Shown one piece after another: positions 1-9,220 of a stretch of 64,000 nt of DNA (its first letter is position 1; each line of letters begins with the position of its first letter). A program made the translations under genes and the position numbers. Location of the stretch: assembly GCF_001949145.1 (NCBI RefSeq), contig NW_019091470.1:101584-165583 (forward strand). Reading direction: 5' to 3'. The notes under the pieces were generated by a model. The model worked only from the letters and a program-made list of their open reading frames with translations, was not told the DNA's origin and searched no databases. Source of the DNA: Acanthaster planci. Lineage: Eukaryota; Echinodermata; Asteroidea; Valvatida; Acanthasteridae.

Positions 1-669
1 GTCCTGCAGACTCTGGATGTACTGTTCCTTCGTAATAATTCCTATTACTTTTGCGACATTGTCAGGCCCACTTGCAGAGAAACAACCTCACAACATGATG
101 CTCCCACTTCCAAACTTCACGGTCGGCACATTGGGTTGAATGCTTCACCTTTCTTGCGCCAAACGAAGGAAACATCCCTGTGGCCAAAGAGCTCCATTTT
201 CGTCTCGTCTGATCATAGAACAAAACATGACCAGAAACTTTGATCCTCGTCTTGGTGCCCTCTTGCAAATGCCAGTCAAGCTTTCCACCTGTGAATGAAG
301 AGAGGGGTCTTTCACGGACGACGCCCATGTAGCCCTTCGTTGTGCAGTGTGCAGCGGAATGTCTGCGTTGAAACCTTGGTGCCCATTTCACCCAATATTG
401 TCCTGAAGTGCCTTGATTGATGTTCTGGGGTTGGAAAGGGCCTCGCGGCACACTTTTCCAACCAGACACGGAGACACCTTTCCACTTCCGTCCACGCTTG
501 CAGATTTTTTTTTTACAGTACTGAACTTCTTGTACTTTTTCAAGATGGACTGTACAGTGGAAATTGGTACTGTGAAGAGCTTAAAAATGGTTTTGTAGTC
601 TTTCCCATCTTTGTGGGCATTCACAATGCTCATGCGGAGATCATCGCTGAATTCCGTAGTTTTCGCCAT
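1..669 (-). pseudogene. Tc1-like transposase, decayed and cut by window edge
   Basis: This is a broken transposase of the Tc1 branch of the Tc1/mariner superfamily, enzymes that cut and paste their own element at TA sites. The first 93 codons (669 down to 391) are intact and start MAKTTEFSDDLR, followed by the N-terminal helix-turn-helix expected of the family (VPISTVQSILKKY). After a TGA near 390 the reading continues in other frames. Family-typical pieces can still be read: STQTF...LHNEGLHGRRP, SDETKMELFGH with its catalytic aspartate, VSFVWRKKGEAFNPM, and GPDNVAKV. Between them are at least two frame changes and stops where the family has Trp or Arg (TGG or CGA to TGA). The C-terminal part, including the last catalytic residue, lies beyond position 1. 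It cannot make an active enzyme. The family assignment is confident; the subfamily is not. Confidence 0.85.
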
Positions 670-1094
670 GTTCGCAAAAACTGAGGAAGACTCTACGATT
701 GCACTCTAGAAGCAGAGTATTGACAATGAAAATCCACAAATCATTTGCAATAGATGAAATTCTTAACATACCCCTAGAGGAAATATGCATTGCTGAATTT
801 ATTCAAAACAACATGCAGAATATTAGGAATGTCTGGAGCATGCGCATTTCGGAGGAATGTGGCCAAATACCATGACGTGCAGAAGGGTACTGCTGAGCAT
901 GTCAAAATTTAATCAATATAGCATTCTCTTTGTTATGCAAATGAGGTGAAACCACAGCCATTGGTCTTTTGTACCAGACAATTAAAAGTATTTAACTATG
1001 GCCCAAATATTATGTGCCCATCTTTCATTCTCTACAAAAACACAAAAAGCCTAAAATTTATAAACGGGTATGAATAATTTTGTTGTAAACTGTA
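1..1094 (-). mobile_element. Tc1/mariner element relic (5' end and most of transposase)
   Basis: The decayed transposase at 1-669 is preceded, on its upstream side (670-1094), by about 420 bases of non-coding element sequence. That stretch ends in a GGGTATGAATAATTTTG motif and then ACTG|TA near 1092. Tc1-like elements commonly finish in such an AATAATTTTG...CTG end next to a TA target site, so I place the element boundary at about 1092, with TA at 1093-1094. The opposite inverted repeat is outside the window and cannot be compared. The body looks old: stops and frameshifts are spread through it. Confidence 0.65.
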
Positions 1095-1231
1095 TGCAGT
1101 TACTGGCCTACTTGCAGTTTGTGCAGAACATTTACTTTTGAACAGCAATGAAATATGTCGCTGCTATGTCATGGATTTTGGCCAAAGATCATATAGCGCC
1201 AAAGGCGCAAGATGGATAACTCTGCCTAAAG

Positions 1232-1402
1232 GTGTAATTACCATGGGCGCCATTTGAGCAAGCGATATGCCTGCGCAGTTTACGGTAATGCTTGGGCGCA
1301 GGCTCACCAGGTACAAGTGCCTGCCGCGGTGCCTGCGCCTAAGCAGTAACGTGCATTGCGCAGGTGTGTCGCTTGCTCAAATGGCGCCTATGCGATTACA
1401 AT
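1232..1402. repeat. foldback (long-hairpin) element
   Basis: About 70 bases at 1232-1302 are repeated in inverse orientation at 1337-1402, leaving a short loop. Matching segments include TGTAAT at both tips, GGCGCCATTTGAGCAAGCGA (1247-1266) against its complement at 1370-1389, and a GGCGCAGGC block near the loop. It is much more GC-rich than its surroundings. The structure is that of a small non-autonomous foldback transposon; no coding capacity. An RNA hairpin function is an alternative that the sequence alone cannot exclude. Confidence 0.7.
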
Positions 1403-1476
1403 ATTTTACGTGTATTCGCGGTGAAGTTCTCCGTTTTGCACCGCTACGCGGCGCTATACGATCTTTGATTTTGGCT

Positions 1477-1670
1477 CAGCAGCGTAGCCAGAATTCTGAA
1501 CACAGGGGACGAGCGGGGGGCTTCACGCCAAAGCGGCGGAGGGAGGGGGCGGTGATTGGATGTTGGGCATGATTATACATGTACATCCGTTTCCACAATG
1601 TAAGGGGGGGGCGACTGGGGGTCGAAAATTTTCATGGGGGAGGCATACGCGCCCCTTAGCCACGCTGCTG
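1477..1670. mobile_element. hAT-type MITE with 8-bp target duplication
   Basis: The stretch is bounded by terminal inverted repeats: CAGCAGCGTAGCCA at 1477-1490 and, reading inward from the other end, CAGCAGCGTGGCTA (complement of 1657-1670), 12 of 14 identical. The flanking octamers TTTTGGCT (1469-1476) and TTTGGGCT (1671-1678) agree at 7 of 8 positions, as expected for an old 8-bp target-site duplication. CAG termini with GTAGCCA and 8-bp duplications are typical of the hAT superfamily. At 194 bp and with no coding capacity this is a non-autonomous MITE. The interior is rich in G-runs. Confidence 0.7.
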
Positions 1671-4600
1671 TTTGGGCTGCTTTCCATACCGAGAAATTTC
1701 GAGACGAAAATCTGGTAATTAGATGGTTTTCTGTAATTTCTCGATGAGAGGAAGCACATAATATGACTGAAATTTCTTTTCTAGTAGACTTTTTGCATTA
1801 GAGTTAAGTGTAATCAACTACCGGTACCAATTTATAGTACAGTATATAGGATTTACTAAGTTTAATATCTGAATAATTAAATGTAGATTAATTTTAGGTG
1901 TAGCTTTAATACACTCCAAGTCTTACATTGCTAGCAGATACTTCCATTGTTCTGCTCGGGAAGAAGAGGTTGACAAAGGTCTGTAGTCGCAAGTCTGCAC
2001 TAAAGTTAAAAGTTCGTATCGATCTGAAGTTTGATAGTTATGTCTTTAAAAAGAACCGTTGCATTATGCAAGAAATGTCAAAGGTTATGCAGAATTCGAT
2101 TGTGAGTACGGTAGCTAGGCTCGTAACACTTTTAAAGTATCAACTTTCAGTCTTTCAGTGAGGGAATAAAAGTGTGATGGGGCCCTTTAAACTAATAGGC
2201 AGGTGGCATCCGTTATCATCTAATTACACACATATTATCACAAAGCCCATCAAAATTTCAATCCCATTCACGAATAGCTTTTGGGGTGAAAAGTAAGATG
2301 AATAAAAAATCCACGTTATTTTGTTCTTATGATTTTGTTCATTTACCTTTTGTTATGTGAAGCATCACTCTCGCCTTGTCGATGGTGTGAGGCCGAGGCA
2401 TGCTTCCTTATATGGCACTGTTGAGGTGCGATGCGCGTGTTCCACAAGATGACGCTCTAAAGTGACATGTTGTTTCGTGTGGAAAAAGTCATCTAATCTG
2501 TTTACTTTATATGGATCTGGATCTCAATCAGTGACCCCAGAACTGGTTTACGCTACCAATTGGGTGGGTTCTGGAGTCAGTGAACCAGTGTTGGATCACA
2601 ACTCTGAACTTGTCGTAGCTCTCAAACAGGTATCGACCTCTGCCTGGTCCTCACTCAAACAAGTATATTCCGTCGCGTCGTCTAATCGTCACACAGAAGT
2701 TTTCTCTATGTATAAAATGGTCCTATGCACAATGCAGAAAATCATCTTTTAAATGAAAAAACAAGCATGCGTGTTGGCTGGGTAGGCCTATGCCTATACG
2801 AGACATTTTTAGAATTATATTGACAACATACGATGCACAACATAATAACAAGAATCTTTACTACACAATAATCAACGCCCAAACAAGTTCTGATCATGAT
2901 CCATTTATTGAGAGACCATCTCACAATAAGGCCTTTACTAGCATATAAATTGGAGAAATAATCTTCACACTTTCAACATAACAACGTGCATTGATTTACT
3001 CTATAGTTTCTCTAAAATTCTGTACTATAAAACAACCTGCCGTCTGTGTACCGGCGATGATTATAGATCTCAAACCGGTTCTTTTGTCCACTTCGGCTAA
3101 TTGTGTCCCTCGCCATCCAGTACTATTCATGCAACAGGTGTTTGACACCACCAGTGTGTACCTACAAATACAGAGGCTGCGAGGTACAACTGTTTTGGCG
3201 CTATTGGCTGAAAGAATGTCAACGAGAGAAAACTAAAATTTACCCAGCTGTCACACAGTGCACGTGACACATCAGTAATCGATTGCTTTGTCTGCGTTGC
3301 CTGTCCCCAATTTTGAAAGGAGGCAAATAAATCCATTCAGCTCTGGTCAATAAAACAGCCAAAATTAAACTCTACGGAGATGAAATCTATGACAGTAATG
3401 ATTAACTTCAAGGTGCTTCACTTCTATAATTTTTGAAAAACTATTTGAAACACAAACTTAAGACGTCTATTTTATATCATAATTACATATCACATTCCAT
3501 TTAGGCCTAGTTGCATGTATTTTTACGCAAATAGTTATTTTGATAATTGTTTATTTTGTGGGATGTGGTAACAGAGTATTGGGCTACGTTATTGTTATCT
3601 CTTAAGACATAAAGCCAAAAAAGGATGATTACAAATGCGCCTTTTTGTCTCAAATATTCCCTATTTTGTGTGTTTCAGCCAGTGCTTTGTTTTGCAGAGA
3701 AACGCGTCATTACAACCGACCCCCAGGTTACCACGTTGTACTGAAATTAATCTATATTCTATTCACTTCACTTACAAATAGTAAGACTCTTATTAGAGTC
3801 TTACTATTTCCGATGCATAAAGAACTGTCACTTTGAGGTTTCTTTCCTTGGCGACATCACACATTTCCTGAATAATATTATACATAAAAACTCCGAAATG
3901 CAAAAACTGTAAATAGGTTGTATGGGTGGCCATTATAGGCCTCCTTATGAGTGTCAGGACGCGCCAAACATGTGCTCGTTCCCAAACTTTAGCCTATGAG
4001 AGTGAATGGGGCCGCCGTAGTTACTTGCAATACAACGTGGAAAAGGTGGCGAGTCTTTTCATGTGTACCATTTTTGGTCCGTTCTATAAATATTCTTCAC
4101 ATCCGTTTAACACGTTTTAGTCCAGAACAATTTTAATGAATATTCCCCACACATTATTCTCCAACGCACGGCACAGCCGCACTGCAAAATTAGAAGTTCC
4201 ATTCCACAGTAAACGGAAGTTCCAGTGCAGGGTTCAGCTACATAGTGGCAATGTATTGACGATGCAAAGAGTTTTTGCCAGCTTGGGATTTTACATGGTG
4301 ATGTTGGGATAAATCAGGCGTTGTGTAAAACAAATTATAATGTGTGTTTCAGATTCGTGCAGTGGAACTGAAGAGACTAATTTCAGCTGATACCAGATGA
4401 GATGTTTTTGATTTGTTCTGACACAGTGGGGCGTTGCTGCTGTGAAAACCCAGACACGCTCACACGCTGTATAGGCCTAAAGTTGACGACTTGCTGCGAA
4501 AACATTGTCCAAAAATCCGACTGATTACAGACTTCCAACAAGTCAACTTACAAGTCACATCACGATTATTGGCCGCAAGTGTTGATCGGTCGTGTTGACG

Positions 4601-4754
4601 TCATACGTTTTCCTAGTGAACGCGATCTCTGCAGTCGTTGAATTTGCAGCACACAAAATACTTACGAAAAGATCAAAACAGTGCACGATTCGATTCCCGC
4701 CGGCCGTCTGTAAAGAACGTTCGCCAATCATTTGTCAAGCGCTGTCCATGATGG
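1671..4754. other. intergenic, no gene recognised
   Basis: About 3 kb of AT-rich DNA between the MITE cluster and the FReD gene. Open frames here are short and resemble no known family. The only clear structure is a perfect hairpin at 3776-3809. The part next to 4754 should hold the 3' end of the FReD transcript; I saw no convincing AATAAA on the minus strand close to the stop codon. Confidence 0.5.
3776..3809. repeat. perfect 14-bp stem hairpin
   Basis: AAATAGTAAGACTC at 3776-3789 is followed by TTATTA and then by the exact reverse complement at 3796-3809. It lies in AT-rich intergenic DNA. It may be a miniature transposon remnant or chance; no function is evident. Confidence 0.6.
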
Positions 4755-5804
4755 CTAATTCATTTCTCGTATCTTCATGGTGCATTTCTTTAAGGAATAC
4801 GAATTTCCCTTCCAACTAACCCACTGGATGCCTTGATTATATAGGGCTAGTGGGTCGTTCTGATAGACTCCGTTGAGGTTTGAATCGTGACAGTTGTTGT
4901 ACCACCAGGCCCCTCCGTTCAGTTGACAACAGCTGAGGAAATTGTTGTCGTTGTCGCGATCAGGTGTGGAGAATGGCTGCCTGTCATGTGATTTGAGGAG
5001 GGAGTCGCCTGCTGTACTCTCAAGGATGAAGTTATCGACTTTCAGGATGTACTCGCTCCCCGTGATCCTGAAGTTGGTGTACCCGGCCCAGGCGCTCACC
5101 CCAGTCCAGTCTTCCATGTCGATTCTCAGCTCCCATGCTATTCCGGCCGGCCGAGCCTCGGTCAGCGCGCGGAGAATGTCATTCCCTAGCCAGAACTCCC
5201 CGGACAGGTCGCCGAAGCCCGCCCGGTAGTCGGCCCACGAACGGTAGAACTCCACCGAGCCGTCGCTCCGGCTCTGGAACACGATCCAGCCCCCTCCGTC
5301 GCTCTGCATGTCGCAGTAGACCTGCAGCCTCTCGCCGGTCATCGTTCCATCATGGGGGTGGATGGTGTAGACCCCGCTGGGCTGAGGACCAGGGGAGGCG
5401 TTCAGCAGCTCCTTACATGACGCCAGTTCCAAGGGGACGACTGCTCGTTGGTCACCGTCAGCTGTTAAAAGACCCGTGTTTTTCTCGACGTCCATGTAGA
5501 AACTTCCCTGCAACACAGTAAAGTTCTCTTTAGACTGGATCCTCGTACTATTATTCAACTCACACCGATGCTCCTTTTCTAAGTAGTTGATCGACAAACA
5601 CTGTTTCTCGGCCGCACAATCTCTGGCGCATGCGACACGGGACACGGCGCTTTCACCTCGAAAGACAAAACCGCCCAGCACTCGGCTTTCGGCACCGAAT
5701 AAATCGAAATTTTCCACATACTTAATACAGGCGTTTGCTGGTCTTTCTCCCGCCGAAAAGGAAAGGAAAACAGCCAGAGTGATCAACACCAAAGGACTCC
5801 TCAT
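4755..5804 (-). CDS. secreted PAN/apple-fibrinogen C-terminal domain protein (FReD)
   Basis: Single-exon gene for a 349-residue secreted protein. Residues 1-19 (MRSPLVLITLAVFLSFSAG) form a signal peptide. Residues about 26-105 form a PAN/apple-like module (Cys26, 59, 63, 69, 81) with N-glycosylation sequons at Asn84, Asn85 and Asn94. Residues about 125-349 form a fibrinogen C-terminal domain: SGVYTIHP, VYCDMQSDGGGW, the calcium-site pattern DRDND (282-286), GGAWWYNNCHDSNLNG and a C-terminal MKIRE. Such proteins bind sugars or acetylated groups and act in recognition, agglutination or clotting. Cys130-Cys164 and Cys292 or 293-Cys305 are the usual disulfides; the CC pair at 292-293 and Cys341 are extra. 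I chose the ATG at 5804 because it has A at -3 and gives a standard signal peptide. An in-frame ATG at 5837 would add 11 hydrophobic residues. The gene is GC-rich against AT-rich flanks and shows no intron. The ligand cannot be told from sequence. Confidence 0.9.
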   Translation of the reverse strand: MRSPLVLITLAVFLSFSAGERPANACIKYVENFDLFGAESRVLGGFVFRGESAVSRVACARDCAAEKQCLSINYLEKEHRCELNNSTRIQSKENFTVLQGSFYMDVEKNTGLLTADGDQRAVVPLELASCKELLNASPGPQPSGVYTIHPHDGTMTGERLQVYCDMQSDGGGWIVFQSRSDGSVEFYRSWADYRAGFGDLSGEFWLGNDILRALTEARPAGIAWELRIDMEDWTGVSAWAGYTNFRITGSEYILKVDNFILESTAGDSLLKSHDRQPFSTPDRDNDNNFLSCCQLNGGAWWYNNCHDSNLNGVYQNDPLALYNQGIQWVSWKGNSYSLKKCTMKIREMN

Positions 5805-7912
5805 TTTCAACACAACCACAGTCACTAAAATGAACACTGCACTGCATTGAACACCACGCAGGTGGAAGTGGCCACGGTACTTAATCGGAGCAAGCGGTAA
5901 CCATCTTTACGCTCAAGTTGCCTGAATATCGAGGTTTGGTCATTACGAATCGATAGGAAACAATAAACAGAACACGAAAGAGAAATCAAGTCGCAATTAG
6001 GAGGCATACATCACTGGTCCCAACTTGAGACTCCAAGGCAACTGGTCGATCGACAGATTTCTTTCGGCAGGTCTAATTGCAAGAGGGTTGCGCGGCAACA
6101 GGCGCTATGATACGGTGAAGCAAAAATTAATCATCGAATATAATTATCCTTCAAACAACCCTTTCTGAGTCACAACTGTGTCAAAGAAATTCCGAAAACT
6201 GACTCTGGTATAGGAGGTTTTTGAAAGTTGCTTGAATTTGGATCAATTACAAGAGATATACTAAAAAAGAAAAGAACAAAAAAAACCACGAAAACTTTTC
6301 ACGCAATCCATGCAATATCAGTAAAATCGTTCCGTTTGCGGTGTGTTCGAAGAACTTAAGTCCTAATTTGGCCAACCGTTTGTGCCCAAACTATGGGCGT
6401 CGAGCAAAGAGTATATTCGAGCTGCACAAAGAGAGGGTGCAATTTCTTAGCAAGAGAGGCTCTTTGGTAGTAACTGTGTATCGCTGGTTTACGAACGACT
6501 ATCAGTGAAGCGCAAAAACTGCAGCCACATTACTACCATCAAAATGAACTCTTCCGACCAACATTGATCTTTTTAACCGATGAGGGGGTGCTTCTACTCA
6601 GGGCGGTTCCGTGACAGTCAAACCTTATTTCACACATCACACTCCGTGGTTACCGCACATGACTAGTCTTCCACGTGCATTCGACCATTTAGTACGTCGA
6701 AATTAATATCGTTCAGATCGATAATTATTTCAGCTCAGAGTACCGGCCAACGCACACTTGAGAGAATCGATTCCATCATAAACAGGAAAATGAGGCGCGA
6801 TCCTTGAGACCTGGTCGGATTTGTCTCAGGGATCATATCAGGAGATCTCGCCGTCAATAAACCATGCGGGCCTTGTGGCGCACATTAGCTTAAACGTGAC
6901 GCAGAAGGTTGTACACCAGTGAATTGACAACATTAGCCAACAATTATACTCCAACTTAAAAAATAACGATATTAAGAATAAAAAGAAATGAAAAAGGTTT
7001 CTCGGCTGCCGAAGAAACCCATCAAATTAAAGCTTGCATTCCTCATCTTTCCTTCTCTTTTCAATTTTTGCATGCGTAAAAGATGACTTGTGAAAATATT
7101 TCCACCCTGAAGCCTACAATCGTTGCAAAAAAGCCATTTGGAATGCTCCGTTTTGTCAAAATTTCAGCCAGTTTATACTATATGCAGATGTGAAAGCGAA
7201 GCAAATTTGACGTCACAAAATTTGCAGCAACATTTCGCTGGAGTTGAAATATGTTCAACTTTTGCGAATTCGCAGCGCAATAATTTGATCTGCCCTCACA
7301 AAATTGCGTTTGTTTTCGCTTTTGAGGGAAGTATGAACAGACATTTAATCAGTAACACACACTGGCAGTGCTTTCCGCGCTTCCTTTTCACACAACTATC
7401 TAGTCCACGAAGCGCAAATGCTCTAACAGCAGACAAATTGACGGCTTGCATTTTGTGATTTGGTCGGGGCAGCAAGCAACTTGATACCTATTTACTGGCC
7501 TGCAACCACAGGGACGGCATGTTTGCTGCCACCAAGTGTCTGGAAATCTCCACACCGAGATGACTTCAAACCTCATCTACGGTCCTCATAAAACCTTGAA
7601 CATGAATCATCCACAACGGTCAATATGCTGTGGAGTTGGATTAAATTAATGCAGAATCGTTTTTTACGAAATCCACTAAATTAAAGGGGGAAAAACAACA
7701 ACATGGTACCCGCACCAGACTGGTACCAACTCCTATCAACCAGTCCGTAAACGTAAAGGCTTCGCTGCAGTATGAGCCTACATGGGCCACCTGATCCTTT
7801 TATTAAAATCCAGAAGTTATGCACGTGAATATTTCCATCATTACTGGGAAACAAAGGGTCAGCAAGGAAGTTTTACAAATTTGTCTCTGAGAGTCTGTTG
7901 ATTATAACACTC
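5805..7912. other. intergenic between FReD gene and ASB7 3' end
   Basis: Contains the upstream region of the minus-strand FReD gene (5805 upward) and no recognisable gene. No TATA box stood out at the expected distance. Open frames here do not look like coding sequence. Confidence 0.45.
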
Positions 7913-7918
7913 TTTATT
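7913..7918 (-). promoter_or_regulatory. candidate poly(A) signal for ASB7
   Basis: AATAAA on the minus strand, about 1.15 kb past the ASB7 stop codon. It would give a 3' UTR of roughly 1.2 kb (about 7.9-9.07 kb). A second AATAAA lies at about 7799-7804. The choice is inference; no transcript data are available. Confidence 0.3.
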
Positions 7919-9071
7919 TAGGCATTAGACTGAAATACAATGTAACCAATTACATAATCTGTACATGCAAGTTGCTCCATTTGTTAAAGATTGGCATTTC
8001 TATATACAATGCTACTAACAGAAAAGGGTCAATATGGTCTTGGGTGTTTAAAATGATATTCATAAATACCACAGACAGTCCCCCAATTCAACCACGTGCA
8101 ACTTGACCGTTTATCAACACTTGATAATGCCTGCTCAGAAGTGATAATGCCTGCTGAGTAAATCACACGCTGGCACCTGGATACAAGACAGTTTAATTGA
8201 TTCTGATAGGTCAAGAGTCTGTGTGCACGCGGCTCACCACACGTGTGCCAATTGGACAATTTGCACAAGGAATATTCCATGAAATGGACAGGGGTGTTCA
8301 GGAAAATGAAAGTAAAATTCTAGAAGAAAATCACTGGAAATCCATCATATATTTACTTCTTTTGACTTTCTGACTAAAAAGGGAATTTACGAATGGGAAT
8401 AAACATGCGCTTGACCGGTCTAAACTAACATTTAGAAGTGGTTCAGGAGACAGAATGCTGATAATGCCCTCGTCTGCTGCTCAGGCATTAGTCGCGTCCA
8501 TTCTCCTGAGCCCGTCTTAAATGCATGTTTAAGATCAGCCAAGCACACGCTTATCCCCTTATTTGCAACAGAAGGTAAACTACAATATGAATCAAAATAA
8601 AATTTTCCTTATGCTAAAAAAAAATTCAGACATCCGTAATTGCTTTTTAAAATTCAACTGCACGGTCACATCAACTACAGGTGTGTGTAGTTTAAAAACG
8701 CAAAACATTTGAATGCCCTCTTGTTCAATTCATATTTTGGGCCTTATTTTAGGTGTGAAATACATGGATTTTAAAATTTTCTTTTGGTAACTTAAATCAG
8801 TGAAGTTCAGGTAAGCAATGCTCCCACATACATTGAAATGAGAAACTGTCAAACCTTGCTGTATGCATGCACATTCAAGATGTCTACGTGCACTCGCACT
8901 TCGGCATTACCTTTTAAAGAAAAAAACCTCAAAACTGTTTGCACCCGGAGAATATTCAACGGGGACGGGGACTCAACGTGACCTGACATTCCCAACCTCG
9001 CTGGGACCCCTCCGAGATCAACCGAGTTCAATGTTGTGCCGGTTTCCAAGAGGGAGATAAACCACAGAGGG
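7919..9071 (-). other. probable 3' UTR of ASB7
   Basis: No gene on either strand. The interval sits between the ASB7 stop codon and the first plausible minus-strand poly(A) signal, so it is most simply the 3' UTR. Contains a short direct repeat (GATAATGCCTGCT) near 8125-8155. Confidence 0.35.
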
Positions 9072-9220
9072 TCACGAGCCGCAGAAATCCTCGTACTTGA
9101 AGCGGAGATAGTTCCTCATGATGACCGACAGCGGGAGGGTGTCCAGGAGGTGAAGCCGGCTCTTCCCGATGGCCTGGCGGATGGTCAGCCGGCAGACCTC
9201 TTGAAGCGTTCTTGGGTGTG
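9072..9220 (-). CDS. ASB7: ASB7 exon 3 (SOCS box and stop)
   Basis: Begins after the acceptor TTTTTTGACAG (AG at 9222-9221) with CA completing Ser283, then HPRTLQEVCRLTIRQAIG and the rest of the SOCS box, ending YEDFCGS and TGA at 9074-9072. The SOCS box recruits Elongin B/C and Cullin-5. The ending FKYEDF matches the vertebrate ASB7 tail pattern. Confidence 0.92.

Noticed and set aside
62-469. 135-codon minus-strand frame
   Set aside because: It runs through the decayed Tc1 transposase in the wrong frame; the family motifs read in another frame.
4942-5850. Plus-strand frames opposite the FReD gene
   Set aside because: Antisense shadows of a GC-rich coding region with no family resemblance.
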